Shown: one piece after another, positions 33,573-42,209 of the stretch
Position numbering within the stretch: the first letter of the stretch is position 1
Layout of the letters: each line of letters opens with the position of its first letter
Assembly (NCBI RefSeq): GCF_041380015.1
Contig: NZ_CP159978.1
Length of the DNA stretch: 64,000 nucleotides
Reading direction: 5' to 3' (one strand)
From: Buchananella felis
GTDB taxonomy: Bacteria; Actinomycetota; Actinomycetes; Actinomycetales; Actinomycetaceae
Made by a program: the position numbers and the translations under genes
Notes under the pieces: model-generated
Seen by the model: only the letters and a program-made list of their open reading frames with translations
The model's database searches: none
What the model was told of the DNA's origin: nothing

Positions 33573-34025
33573 CTAGGCGCGGCGTTCCTTGCGCAGTGAG
33601 GCGATGGCGCTCTCGAAGTCCTCGAGGGAGTTGAAGGCGGAGTAGACGGAGGCGAAGCGCAGGTAGGCCACGACGTCGAGTTCCTTGAGCGGGTCCAGGA
33701 TGGTGCGGCCGATCTCCCCGGTCTCCACCTGGGCGGCGCCGGTGGCGCGGATGGTCTCCTCGACCTGTTGGGCCAGGCGCTCGAGGTCGTCGGTGGAGAC
33801 GGGGCGGCCCTGGCACGCCTTCGCCAGGCCCGCCACCACCTTGGCGCGGGAGAAGGGCTCTAGGGTGCCGGAGCGCTTGAGGACGAACAGCGCGGCGCTC
33901 TCGGTGGTGGTGAAGCGCTGCTTGCAGGCCAGGCACTCCCGCCTGCGCCGGATTACCGCGCCGTCTTCGCTTGCCCGGGAGTCCACTACTCGGGAATCTG
34001 AGTGTCGGCACAACGGGCAGCGCAC
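33573..34025 (-). CDS. nrdR: NrdR transcriptional repressor of ribonucleotide reductases
   Basis: NrdR senses ATP/dATP and represses nrd genes. The N-terminal zinc ribbon has CPLCRH (Cys3, Cys6) and CLACKQRF. The ATP-cone follows from about residue 46 (VLKRSGTLEPFSRAKVVAGLAKACQGRPVS). It is 150 residues, the family norm. It sits downstream of the small SOS-linked gene and near lexA, matching other actinobacteria (lexA, nrdR neighbourhood). No NrdR box was seen in this stretch. Confidence 0.96.
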   Translation of the reverse strand: MRCPLCRHSDSRVVDSRASEDGAVIRRRRECLACKQRFTTTESAALFVLKRSGTLEPFSRAKVVAGLAKACQGRPVSTDDLERLAQQVEETIRATGAAQVETGEIGRTILDPLKELDVVAYLRFASVYSAFNSLEDFESAIASLRKERRA

Positions 34026-34073
34026 GGAAAATCTCCTTAGGGACGACGACGGGGCTTCGCCCCGGGGACCCTT

Positions 34074-34079
34074 ACCCTA
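34074..34079 (-). promoter_or_regulatory. Candidate -10 for nrdR
   Basis: TAGGGT on the minus strand lies about 50 bases upstream of nrdR, before a GGGGC-TTCG-CCCC leader hairpin and the AAGGAGA ribosome site. The rest of the 134-base gap holds nothing else clear. Confidence 0.4.
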
Positions 34080-34159
34080 CCCGTTCACGCTTGACGAATG
34101 CTTGGAAATGCCCCTGTTGCCGCAAGCGGGGGCTCTCGGTTAACCGCCCCAGTGCCGAC

Positions 34160-34651
34160 TCAGGGGCGCACCATCCCGAGCAGGGTGAAGGCGATGACCC
34201 CGGCGGCCAGGCAGATACCGCCAGCCACCAGGAACATCTCGGTGGTCTCGCGCAGCCACTGCCGCAGGCCCCCGCCCGCCGCCACAGCTGCGCCGGCGGG
34301 CCGCACAGAGGCGCCAGCAACTCGCGCCGCAGCCGAGGAACCGACCACTCGGGCCGCACCGGCGCGGGGGCCAGCGGCCCACCGCGCCTGGCCAATCTGG
34401 CCGCTCGCCCCGCCTAGGCTGACCGCACCGACGGGACGTGCAGCAGCACGAGAAACCGCAGCGCGCTCGCCCGCCGCACCACGGCGGGTTGCCCGCGCCG
34501 CACCGGCGCGTCCCGCCTCCATGCCGGCCAGGTAATCCGCGTTGACGACGCTGAGGTGACGACGCCCAGCCGCCGGGCGCTGCCCGGGCTTGCGCCCGTG
34601 CCGCGGCGCACCCTGAACCGGAACTACCGGGTGAACTGCCAATGCACTCAT
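34160..34651 (-). CDS. Small tail-anchored protein, divergent from lexA and SOS-box controlled
   Basis: I do not recognise a known family. The 163-residue product is rich in Ala, Arg and Gly for most of its length, with a short more complex stretch (RRHLSVVNADYLAGMEAGRAG, about 30-50). One C-terminal membrane helix (MFLVAGGICLAAGVIAFTLLG, about 140-160) is followed by only a few residues, so it should be tail-anchored. It is read divergently from lexA across three LexA-type boxes and precedes nrdR. In related bacteria this slot holds SOS-induced division inhibitors (DivS, Rv2719c; YneA in Bacillus), but no LysM domain is present here. Start ATG 34651 has GAGGAG five bases upstream. Confidence 0.7.
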   Translation of the reverse strand: MSALAVHPVVPVQGAPRHGRKPGQRPAAGRRHLSVVNADYLAGMEAGRAGAARATRRGAAGERAAVSRAAARPVGAVSLGGASGQIGQARWAAGPRAGAARVVGSSAAARVAGASVRPAGAAVAAGGGLRQWLRETTEMFLVAGGICLAAGVIAFTLLGMVRP

Positions 34652-34660
34652 GACCACTCC

Positions 34661-34744
34661 TCGAACACTTGTTCGTCGAACGCTTGTTTGCAGCTTAGAA
34701 CACTCGCCCCGCCTTGTCGAGGCTTTGATCGAACAAATGTTTGC
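34661..34744. promoter_or_regulatory. Three LexA-binding (SOS) boxes between lexA and the divergent gene
   Basis: TCGAAC-ACTT-GTTCGT (34661-34676), TCGAAC-GCTT-GTTTGC (34676-34691) and TCGAAC-AAAT-GTTTGC (34729-34744) follow the actinobacterial SOS consensus TCGAAC-N4-GTTCGA. The first two abut near the small gene and the third lies nearer lexA, so both directions should be LexA-repressed. Confidence 0.9.
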
Positions 34745-34809
34745 CTTCTGTTCGATTGGCTCTTAAGCTGGGACCAGCCAAACATCGGGTACCAACATTT
34801 GGAGTGGGG

Positions 34810-35676
34810 ATGGCTGCACGCAAGGAATCCGGGACTCGCGCCAACGATGGCGCCGGCCCGCAGGGCATCAACCAGCGCCAGCAGGAAATCCTCGCGTTCA
34901 TCTCCGGGCAGGTGACCCAGACCGGCTACCCGCCCAGCGTTCGAGAGATCGGCGAGGCGGTGGGGCTCTCCTCGCCCTCCTCGGTCAAGCACCACCTCGA
35001 CGCGCTGGAGAAGCTCGGTTTCGTGCGGCGCGACCCCCGCCGGCCCCGCACCATCGAGATCATCGCGCCGCAGAGCCCCCTGGACGCGGCGTCCCCGCCC
35101 CCCACACCGGCGGCGTCCCTGCCCGCTCCGGCGGGGACTTCCGCACCCACCGCTGACGCGGCAGGCACCCCGCCGGGCCAGCCGACCGGCTCGCTGGCCA
35201 CCGTCACCCGCCTGGGGCGGGGCGCGGCTTCCGACGCGTTGCCGCCCGTGGGAGAGCAGGGTGTTCACTTCGAAACCAGCAGCGGCCAGGAGAGCGCGGC
35301 GCGAGCCGCCTACGTGCCGCTGGTGGGCCGCATCGCGGCCGGCGGCCCGATCCTGGCAGAGCAGGTGGTGGAGGACGTACTGCCGCTACCCGAGCGTTTT
35401 ACCGGCACCGGCGACCTGTTCATGCTGGAGGTGAGCGGAGATTCGATGATCGACGCCGCGATCTGCGACGGCGACTGGGTGGTGGTGCGCAGCCAGAACG
35501 TGGCGGAGAACGGCGAGATCGTGGCCGCGATGATCGACGGGGAGGCCACGGTAAAGGCCCTCTCCCGCAAGGACGGTCACGTCTGGCTCCTGCCCCGCAA
35601 CTCCGCCTATCCCCCTATTCCGGGCGACGAGGCAACGATCCTGGGCAAGGTGGTCACCGTTATCCGTGCCATCTGA
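34810..35676 (+). CDS. lexA: LexA repressor
   Basis: LexA represses DNA-damage genes and cleaves itself with RecA. The N-terminal winged helix-turn-helix (TGYPPSVREIGEAVGLSSPSSVKHHLDALEKLGFVRRD) and the C-terminal peptidase are intact. The cleavage site is Ala177-Gly178 (RIAAGGPI), with catalytic Ser212 (GDSMID) and Lys249; spacing matches the family exactly. The linker between domains is unusually long, a Pro/Ala/Thr-rich stretch of about 60 residues, making the protein 288 residues. ATG 34810 was chosen for its GGAGTGGGG ribosome site. Confidence 0.96.
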   Translation: MAARKESGTRANDGAGPQGINQRQQEILAFISGQVTQTGYPPSVREIGEAVGLSSPSSVKHHLDALEKLGFVRRDPRRPRTIEIIAPQSPLDAASPPPTPAASLPAPAGTSAPTADAAGTPPGQPTGSLATVTRLGRGAASDALPPVGEQGVHFETSSGQESAARAAYVPLVGRIAAGGPILAEQVVEDVLPLPERFTGTGDLFMLEVSGDSMIDAAICDGDWVVVRSQNVAENGEIVAAMIDGEATVKALSRKDGHVWLLPRNSAYPPIPGDEATILGKVVTVIRAI

Positions 35677-35697
35677 TTCGGGCACGGGTTCCAACTA

Positions 35698-35736
35698 AGT
35701 GTGGGGCTGCCGGTGATCCACCGGCAGCCCCACACT
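35698..35736. terminator. Bidirectional terminator between lexA and ldh
   Basis: A perfect 18-base stem (35698-35715 with 35719-35736) with a three-base loop separates the two convergent genes. T runs are weak on both sides. Confidence 0.85.
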
Positions 35737-35754
35737 CAACCCGTTTCGCGCAGC

Positions 35755-36753
35755 CTAGAAGCCCAGCGAACGGGCCACCTCGCGCAGCTGGAGCGCGGAG
35801 GCGGTCAGGGCGTCGCGCTCGATCATGGTGATCGGCGGGGCCAGGACCTTGCCGGCACCCTCGCGGGAGACGATGGTGGGCACGGCCATGCACACGTCGC
35901 TGATGCCGTTCCAGTCGTCCAGCAGCGTAGAGACCGTCAGCACCCGGTTCTCGCCGCGCAGCACGGCCTCGATGATCTTGGTGACCGCCAGGCCCACGGC
36001 GTAGTTGGTGGCACCCTTGCCCTCGATGATGCGGTAGGCGGACTGCACCACGTCCACGCGGATGCGCTCGCGCAGGTCGTGGTCAAAGCGGCCGCCGTTC
36101 GGCAGCTCCCACTGCAGCAGCGGCACGTTGCCGATCTCGGCGGTGGACCACAGTGGCACCTCGGAGTCACCATGCTCACCGGCGATGTAGGCGTGGATGT
36201 TCTGCACCGCGATGCCCGTCTCCAGGGAGACCAGGTAGCGCAGGCGGGAGGTGTCCAGCACCGTGCCGGAGCCGAACATGCGCATCGGGTCCAGGCCGGT
36301 GATCTTCAGGGAGGCGTAGGTGACCACGTCGACCGGGTTGGTGACCAGGATGTAGACGGCGTTGGGGGCAACCTCCACCAGCGGCGGGAGGATCTTCTTC
36401 ATCAGGTCCACGGTGGAGCCGGCCAGCTCCAGGCGGGTCTGGCCGGGGTTCTGCTTGGCGCCGGCGGTGACAACCACGACGTCGGCGTCGCGCACGGACT
36501 CGATGTCGTCAGAGCCGTACACCTTGTTCATGGGGGTGAACTGGATACCGTGGGCGATGTCGAGGGCCTCCGCCTCCACCTTCGCCTTGTTGATGTCGTA
36601 CAGCACCACCTCGCGCGCCACGCCGCGGATGACTGCGGCGTAGGCCAGGGTGGAGCCGACAGCACCGGCACCAATGATCGCTAGCTTTGTGGGACGAGCC
36701 TCACCACGGGTCGGGTACAGGGATTGAGCGGCGTTTTCGGGGGCCATTGTCAT
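35755..36753 (-). CDS. ldh: L-lactate dehydrogenase
   Basis: This enzyme reduces pyruvate to L-lactate with NADH. Visible are the NAD motif GAGAVGSTLAYA (about 29-40), the catalytic DTSRLR, and the active-site IAGEHGDSEVPLWS containing the catalytic His. VTNPVDVVTY is also typical. The Gln/Arg specificity stretch reads AGAKQNPGQTRLEL, where Q before N-P-G-Q and the following T-R favour lactate over malate dehydrogenase. The length of 332 residues fits. A RBS (AGGAG) precedes ATG 36753. The neighbours are unrelated. Confidence 0.95.
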   Translation of the reverse strand: MTMAPENAAQSLYPTRGEARPTKLAIIGAGAVGSTLAYAAVIRGVAREVVLYDINKAKVEAEALDIAHGIQFTPMNKVYGSDDIESVRDADVVVVTAGAKQNPGQTRLELAGSTVDLMKKILPPLVEVAPNAVYILVTNPVDVVTYASLKITGLDPMRMFGSGTVLDTSRLRYLVSLETGIAVQNIHAYIAGEHGDSEVPLWSTAEIGNVPLLQWELPNGGRFDHDLRERIRVDVVQSAYRIIEGKGATNYAVGLAVTKIIEAVLRGENRVLTVSTLLDDWNGISDVCMAVPTIVSREGAGKVLAPPITMIERDALTASALQLREVARSLGF

Positions 36754-36859
36754 TTTCGACTCCTAACAGGTGATGACCCTTACAACATTAATCGCCGCCC
36801 GGGGCTCGACAAGGGACGTTAGTTGGCAGCGAAATGATCAACTGCGCAGTTTTGATTCA

Positions 36860-38869
36860 TTAACGGGTTGACGGATCCGTTCCAGCCAATCGGCCGAGCG
36901 CGCCGAGTACCACCCCCAGGTCGGTGGTGGGCCAGAAGTCCGGGAGGGAGGCGCGCAGGAAGGCGCCGTAGCCCTTGGTGGCCAGGCGGGAGTCCAGCAC
37001 GGCCACCACGCCCCGGTCGGTGGAACGTCGTACCAGGCGGCCGGCTCCCTGCGCCAACAGCAGGGCGGCGTGGGGCAGGGAGACGGCGGCGAAATCGCTG
37101 CGGCGCTGCGCCTTGGCCAGGTCACCCAGCGCCTCGATCACGGGGTCGGTGGGGCGAGGGAAGGGGATTCGGTCAATCACCACCAGGCGGCAGGCGGGGC
37201 CCGGCACGTCCACGCCCTGCCACAACGAGAGCGTGCCCACCAGGCAGGATTCCTCCTCCGTCTTGAAGCGCTCGATGAGGGTGGGCAGCTGATCCTCGCC
37301 CTGGCAGTAGACGGGGTAGTCCACGTGTTCGCGCAGGAAGGCCGCGGCGTCCTCGGCCGCCTTGCGGGAGGTGAACAGGCCAAGCATGCCGCCGCCGCTG
37401 GCGCGCACCAGCTGCACCATCTCCTCGCTCGCCGCCAGCGCAGTGCCGTCCCGGGTGGGGGCGGGCAGGTGGCGGGCCACGTAGATGATGCCCTGCTTGC
37501 GGTAGTCGAACGGGGAGCCGACGTCCAGTCCCTCCCACGGCTCGCTCGCCAGGTTGAGGCCCAGGCGGTGGGCCACCGCGTCGAAGGTGCCGCCCAGGGA
37601 GAGGGTGGCTGAGGTGAGGACGGCGGCGCGGCCCTCCAGGAGGTGGTTGGCGACGTCGGCGGCCACCTCGATCGGCGAGATGACTAGCTGCGGCGGGTCC
37701 TCGCCCCGGCGGGGCCGCTCCACGTAGGCCACGTCGCGTCCCGCGCTCACGCTGTCCGACGTCGCCCGCTCGGCCACGTCGATTAGTTCGGTGAGCGATG
37801 TGGCGGCCAGTTGGAGGGCGGCGGCCCGGTCCGGGCTGGCCTGGTTGGGCTTGTCGATACCGGCCAGGACGGTGCGCGCGGCTGCCGCCACCTGGGTCAG
37901 GGCCAGGGCGAGCACCTGGTCCGGCCCGTCGATCAGGCGCCCGTCCGGCACCTCCATTAGCGCTGCGGCCAGCAGGCCGGCGGCGTCCTCCAGCGGGGAG
38001 ACGACGGCCTTGGCCTGCCTGCGCGCGGTGGAGGCCACGCGGGTGACGGCGCTGGCGGAGAGGGCGACCGTGTTTTGGGAGCGCACGCGTCCCTCCAGCT
38101 CGTGGGCCTCGTCCACCACGAGCGCGGAGAACTCCGGTAGCACGCGAGGATTGCCGGAGGCGGCCACGCCCAGCATGGCGTGGTTGGTGATGATCACGTC
38201 AGCCTCGAAGGCCTGGGCGCGCGCTCGCTCCGCAAAGCAGTCGGTGCGCACGGGGCAGGCGGTCTTCAGGCAGCGCGCGGTGTCGGTGGAGACCTGCGCC
38301 CACGCGCGCTCGCTCACGCCCGGCACCAGGTCGTCGCGGTCGCCGGTGGCGCTGGTGGCGGCCCAGTCGCGGGCGCGCAGTACCTGCTCGCCCAGCTCCG
38401 TGGTGGCGCCACCAAAGGCCTCGCTGACCGCGTAGCCCTCCCCCACGTCCAGCAGGGTGGCCTCGCTCGGGTAGCCTCCGCCCAGTTTGTGCAGGCAGGC
38501 GTAGTTCTGCCAGCCCTTGAGCACGGCCACCTTGGGTTGCAGGCCGGTGGTCTCCTCCACCGCCTGCGCCACGCGCGGGGCGTCGGAGAGCAGGATCTGG
38601 CGTTGCAGGGCCAGGGTGGCGGTGGAGACCACGGCCTTCTCGCCGCTTCGCGCGGCGTGCGTCATCACCGGGGCAAGGTAACCCAGGGACTTGCCGGTGC
38701 CCGTGCCTGCCTGCACCACCAGGTGCGCGGAGCGGGCCAGGGCGTCTACCACCGCGCTGGCCATTTGTATCTGCCCCGCGCGCTCGGTGCCGCCCAGCTC
38801 GGCCACGGCGGTGGACAAGACTCGCAGGACCAGCTCTTCCTGGGTGGGTCCGGCGTCGTCCTGGCTCAT
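36860..38869 (-). CDS. dinG: DinG-family ATP-dependent helicase
   Basis: This is an XPD/DinG-type superfamily 2 helicase likely acting on R-loops or damaged DNA. Walker A is VVQAGTGTGKSLGYLAP near residue 50-66, and DEAH box VVDEAHELEGR near 255. Four cysteines (YACLHKL, ARCLKTACPVRTDC) lie between motif Ia and the DEAH box, as for an iron-sulfur cluster. Late motifs are GLFTSRKAAEDAA, GTLSLWQGVDVPGPA and DRIPFPRPTDP; QGAGRLVR completes the helicase core. The ATG shares two bases with the hflX stop (TGATG), indicating coupling. Confidence 0.92.
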   Translation of the reverse strand: MSQDDAGPTQEELVLRVLSTAVAELGGTERAGQIQMASAVVDALARSAHLVVQAGTGTGKSLGYLAPVMTHAARSGEKAVVSTATLALQRQILLSDAPRVAQAVEETTGLQPKVAVLKGWQNYACLHKLGGGYPSEATLLDVGEGYAVSEAFGGATTELGEQVLRARDWAATSATGDRDDLVPGVSERAWAQVSTDTARCLKTACPVRTDCFAERARAQAFEADVIITNHAMLGVAASGNPRVLPEFSALVVDEAHELEGRVRSQNTVALSASAVTRVASTARRQAKAVVSPLEDAAGLLAAALMEVPDGRLIDGPDQVLALALTQVAAAARTVLAGIDKPNQASPDRAAALQLAATSLTELIDVAERATSDSVSAGRDVAYVERPRRGEDPPQLVISPIEVAADVANHLLEGRAAVLTSATLSLGGTFDAVAHRLGLNLASEPWEGLDVGSPFDYRKQGIIYVARHLPAPTRDGTALAASEEMVQLVRASGGGMLGLFTSRKAAEDAAAFLREHVDYPVYCQGEDQLPTLIERFKTEEESCLVGTLSLWQGVDVPGPACRLVVIDRIPFPRPTDPVIEALGDLAKAQRRSDFAAVSLPHAALLLAQGAGRLVRRSTDRGVVAVLDSRLATKGYGAFLRASLPDFWPTTDLGVVLGALGRLAGTDPSTR

Positions 38870-40407
38870 CAGACCGAGCGGGTCAGCCGCTTCAGGCTCG
38901 GCGCCTTCTCCCAGCCGCTGGCCGGCACGGCGTGCCAGGTGCCGTCCACGCAGGCGTCGCGCAGCGCCACCGCCAGGGCGGCGTCCACCTGCGCCACCAC
39001 GCGAGTGCCGGTGGCCAGGTGCTCCTCGTGCTCCAGCTCCCCGGTGTCGTGGACTCGCGCCACCAGGTCGCCCCGGTGGTAGGGCACCACGGCGTCGATG
39101 TGGACGCCGGGACGCGGCAGCTGGCGGGCGATCTCCTCTCGCAGCTCCTCCATGCCCTGGCCCGTGTAGGCGGAGACGGCCACGGCCTGCGGGTAGCGGG
39201 TGCGCAGGGCGATCAGGTCCTCCGCGCTGGCCAGGTCGGCCTTGTTCAGCACGATCAGCTCGGGCACGTCGCTGCCCCCCGGGATCGTCTCGATCACCTC
39301 CCGCACCGCCTCGATCTGGCCCACTGGGTCCGGGTGGGCTGCGTCCACCACGTGCAGCAGCAGGTCGGCCATCGCCACCTCCTCCAGCGTGGAGCGGAAG
39401 GCCTCTACCAGCTCGTGGGGCAGGTTGCGCACGAACCCAACGGTGTCCGCCAGCGTGTACTGGCGCCCGTCGGGCGTCTGGGCGCGGCGCACGGTGGGGT
39501 CCAGGGTGGCGAACAGGGCGTCGTGCACCATGACGCCGGCGTCGGTGAGCTGGTTGAGCAGGGAGGACTTGCCTGCGTTGGTGTAGCCGGCAATGGCGAC
39601 GGCGGGGACGTGCCCGCGTTGGCGTTCCAGGCGCTGGGTCTGGCGGGCCGGCGCCATGGCGGCGATCTCTCGCTTCAGCTTGGCCATGCGCGTGCGGATG
39701 CGGCGCCGGTCCAGTTCGATCTTGGTCTCACCGGGGCCGCGCGAACCGATGCCCGCACCGGCCGCCACGCGACCACCGGCCTGGCGAGACATGGACTCAC
39801 CCCAACCGCGCAGGCGCGGCAGCAGGTACTCCAGCTGCGCCAGCTCCACCTGGGCCTTGCCCTCGCGGCTCTTGGCGTGCTGGGCAAAGATGTCCAGGAT
39901 CAGGGCGGTGCGGTCCACCACCTTGACCTTGACCACGTCCTCCAGGCCACGCCGCTGGGACGGGGAGAGCTCGGAGTCCACGATCACGGTGTCCGCGCCG
40001 CTGGCGGCCACGATCTCGGCCAGCTCCGCCGCCTTGCCTCGCCCCAGGTAGGTGGCCGGGTCCGGGGTGGCCCGCCGCTGCAGCAGGCCGTCGAGCACCT
40101 GGGAGCCGGCGGTCTCCGCCAGGGCAGCCAGTTCTCGCAGCGAGACCTCCGCCATCTCCGCGTTGCCGGTGGACCACAGGCCCACCAGCACCACCTTTTC
40201 CAGGCGGATCTGGCGGTACTCGACCTCTGAGATGTCCTCCAGCTCGGTGGACAGGGAGGGCACGCGCCGCAGCCGCTCGCGCTCCTCGCGTTCCAGCGCG
40301 CCCGCAGCGCTCTCCTGCACGCCCTCGGTGGAGGCGAGCGCGGTGCCCGCGCGCGCCAGGATGCGAGCTATGACGTCTTCTTCGGGGGCGGTGGGAGTGG
40401 GGTGCAA
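38869..40407 (-). CDS. hflX: GTPase HflX
   Basis: HflX is a ribosome-splitting GTPase linked to stress recovery. An N-terminal HflX domain (RLEKVVLVGLWSTGNAEMAEVSLRELAALAETAG) and helical linker (PGETKIELDRRRIRTRMAKLKREI) are visible. The G domain carries GYTNAGKSS at 274-282, DTVGFVRNLPH, and NKAD. A short C-terminal domain follows. Length is 512 residues, with an N-terminal extension of about 50 residues common in actinobacteria. It starts at TTG 40407, preceded by GAGGAA. miaA, miaB and hflX are a common neighbourhood. Confidence 0.95.
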   Translation of the reverse strand: MHPTPTAPEEDVIARILARAGTALASTEGVQESAAGALEREERERLRRVPSLSTELEDISEVEYRQIRLEKVVLVGLWSTGNAEMAEVSLRELAALAETAGSQVLDGLLQRRATPDPATYLGRGKAAELAEIVAASGADTVIVDSELSPSQRRGLEDVVKVKVVDRTALILDIFAQHAKSREGKAQVELAQLEYLLPRLRGWGESMSRQAGGRVAAGAGIGSRGPGETKIELDRRRIRTRMAKLKREIAAMAPARQTQRLERQRGHVPAVAIAGYTNAGKSSLLNQLTDAGVMVHDALFATLDPTVRRAQTPDGRQYTLADTVGFVRNLPHELVEAFRSTLEEVAMADLLLHVVDAAHPDPVGQIEAVREVIETIPGGSDVPELIVLNKADLASAEDLIALRTRYPQAVAVSAYTGQGMEELREEIARQLPRPGVHIDAVVPYHRGDLVARVHDTGELEHEEHLATGTRVVAQVDAALAVALRDACVDGTWHAVPASGWEKAPSLKRLTRSV

Positions 40408-40496
40408 GGGCTTCCTCTAAACGGAACGGACGGGGTTTCCATTCTTCCACCCAGCCCGCCACTTCGGTAATCGCCGGGCCGTGTCCGTGGGCACGC

Positions 40497-40502
40497 TAAT
40501 GT
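40497..40502 (+). promoter_or_regulatory. -10 element for leaderless gene at 40510
   Basis: TAATGT ends seven bases before GTG 40510. No ribosome site precedes that GTG. Confidence 0.55.
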
Positions 40503-40509
40503 GGCTGGC

Positions 40510-41124
40510 GTGAGCCACTACTTCGACGCAGCGCCGGTAAGCGAGCGCCGCGAGCAGCGCACCGTGTCCATCCAGGGCCGCGACTTCGCGGTCACCACGG
40601 CCGGTGGTGTGTTCAGCACCGCCCGCCTGGACCCGGGCACCGCCGTCCTACTTGACCACGTCCCTCCGCCCCCGAGTACGGGGGTGTTGGCCGACGTCGG
40701 CTGCGGCTGGGGGCCGATCACGCTTGCCCTGGCGAGCGCCGCCCCGGGGGCGAGCGTGGTGGCCGCCGACGTCAACGCCCTGGCCCGCGAGCTGACCGCA
40801 GCGAACTGCGCTGCGGCCGGGCTGGGGAACGTGGAGACCCTGGGCCAGGACGCCCCGGCGGTGCTGCGAGGGCGCGGCGTGCAGCTGGCCGGCCTGTGGT
40901 CCAACCCGCCCATCCGCATCGGCAAGGCCGCCCTGCACGAGCTGCTGCTGGACTGGCTGGTCCTGCTTGCCCCCGACGCGAAGGCGCACCTGGTGGTGGG
41001 CAAGAACCTGGGGGCCGACTCCCTGCAGCGCTGGCTGACCGAGCAGGGCTTTGCCACCGAGCGCATCGCCTCCTCCAAGGGTTTTCGGGTGCTGGAGGTC
41101 GCCGCCCGCGCGGCGACGGGCTGA
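40510..41124 (+). CDS. RsmC-like class I SAM-dependent methyltransferase
   Basis: This 204-residue protein matches single-domain RsmC/RlmG-type rRNA methyltransferases. It begins SHYFDAAPVSERREQRTVSIQGRDFAVTTAGGVFS. SAM motif I is LADVGCGWGPI at 60-70, and SNPPIRIGK is the N-P-P-[FIY] catalytic motif near 133. The specific target is not clear. GTG 40510 was chosen for the SHYFDA family start and the leaderless promoter; an upstream GTG at 40501 would begin inside the -10. It is divergent from hflX and convergent with miaA. Confidence 0.88.
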   Translation: MSHYFDAAPVSERREQRTVSIQGRDFAVTTAGGVFSTARLDPGTAVLLDHVPPPPSTGVLADVGCGWGPITLALASAAPGASVVAADVNALARELTAANCAAAGLGNVETLGQDAPAVLRGRGVQLAGLWSNPPIRIGKAALHELLLDWLVLLAPDAKAHLVVGKNLGADSLQRWLTEQGFATERIASSKGFRVLEVAARAATG

Positions 41125-41149
41125 GGCGCTGGCCTGGCCTGGCCCGCTT

Positions 41150-41182
41150 GAGGCTGAGTGGGCGGCGGCCCACCTCGGCCTC
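41150..41182. terminator. Hairpin between convergent methyltransferase and miaA genes
   Basis: GAGGCTGAGTGGGC and GCCCACCTCGGCCTC pair almost completely. No T run follows, so termination strength is uncertain. Confidence 0.4.
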
Positions 41183-41220
41183 CGGCTCCCGCCGCTAGCC
41201 GTCTATCGCGGTGCCTGCTC

Positions 41221-42177
41221 CTACTGACCGGCGCCCGCGGCCTGCTTGAGCAGGGCGTCGAGCTGGCGAGCGCAGGCCATCGGGTCCACGCCGCCCTCCC
41301 AGGGCAGCAGCTGGATGCGCGGGTCGCGGCGGAACCACTTGAGCTGCTTGCGGGCCAGCTGGCGGGTGGCCAGGGCGACGGCGTCGATGGCCTCCCGCTG
41401 CGTCATCCGCCCGGCGATCACCTCCATGGCCTGCGCGTAGCCGGTGGCCCGCGACGCGGTGGGGGCGCTGGCCAGGCCCTGGCGCATAAGCTCGCGCGTC
41501 TCCTCCACCAGCCCGGCTGCGAACATGGCGTCCGTGCGCCGCTCGATGCGGTGGTCCAGTTCGGCGCGCGGCACGTCGATCTGGAACTGGTAGGTGGGTT
41601 CGTGGTGGTAGGTGTGGGCCGGCAGGGCGGCGCTGAAGGGCCGCCCGGTCAGCTCGATCACCTCCAGGGCGCGCACCACGCGGCGCACGTTGGCCGGCTC
41701 GATCTGGGCGGCGGCCACCGGGTCGGCCTCGGCCAGGCGGCGGTGCAGGCCGCGCGGGCCCAACACGTCGGCCTCGGCCTCCAGCCTGGCGCGCACGGCC
41801 GGGTCGGTGCCGGGAAAGTCCAGTTCGTCCAGCAGGGCGCGGATGTAGAGCCCGGAGCCGCCCACCACCACGGGCAGTGCACCCTCGGCGCGGATGGCGG
41901 CAACGTCGGCCCTGGCGTGGCGCTGGTAGGCGGCAACGGAGGCCTCCTGGGCGAGGTCAAGCACGTCGATCTGCCGGTGGGTGATGCCTCGCCGCTCGCG
42001 CAACGAAAGCTTGGCGGTGCCCACGTCCATGCCGCGGTAGAGCTGCATGGCGTCGGCGCCCACCACCTGCGCCAGCTGCGGCGCCTTGACCTGGCGCAGC
42101 TCGGCCAGCGCCTCGATGACGTCCAGGGCGAGGTCGCTCTTGCCGCTTGCGGTGGGGCCGACGAATGCGATGATCAC
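41221..42177 (-). CDS. miaA: tRNA dimethylallyltransferase
   Basis: MiaA isopentenylates A37 of tRNAs reading UNN codons. P-loop GPTASGKS lies at 7-14. Family motifs are ADAMQLYRGMDVGTAK, VVGGSGLYIRALL, and the core RRVVRALEVIELTG. QLARKQLKWFRRDPRI is near the C-terminus. The length of 318 residues is standard. The GTG start at 42177 is six bases after a TAGGCT -10 on the minus strand, so translation is probably leaderless. It is divergent from the YbjN-like gene. Confidence 0.95.
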   Translation of the reverse strand: MIIAFVGPTASGKSDLALDVIEALAELRQVKAPQLAQVVGADAMQLYRGMDVGTAKLSLRERRGITHRQIDVLDLAQEASVAAYQRHARADVAAIRAEGALPVVVGGSGLYIRALLDELDFPGTDPAVRARLEAEADVLGPRGLHRRLAEADPVAAAQIEPANVRRVVRALEVIELTGRPFSAALPAHTYHHEPTYQFQIDVPRAELDHRIERRTDAMFAAGLVEETRELMRQGLASAPTASRATGYAQAMEVIAGRMTQREAIDAVALATRQLARKQLKWFRRDPRIQLLPWEGGVDPMACARQLDALLKQAAGAGQ

Positions 42178-42183
42178 GCCAAC

Positions 42184-42203
42184 AGCCTATGGCCTTTTAG
42201 GCT
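42184..42203. promoter_or_regulatory. Symmetric bidirectional promoter for miaA and the YbjN gene
   Basis: AGCCTA-N8-TAGGCT is a 20-base dyad whose halves are -10 hexamers on opposite strands. The minus TAGGCT is six bases from GTG 42177 and the plus TAGGCT six bases from ATG 42210. The whole intergenic gap is 32 bases. Confidence 0.6.
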
Positions 42204-42209
42204 GGTGTC

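Noticed and set aside
34026..34159. Search for an NrdR box upstream of nrdR
   Set aside because: No ACACWATATATWGTGT-like sequence is present.
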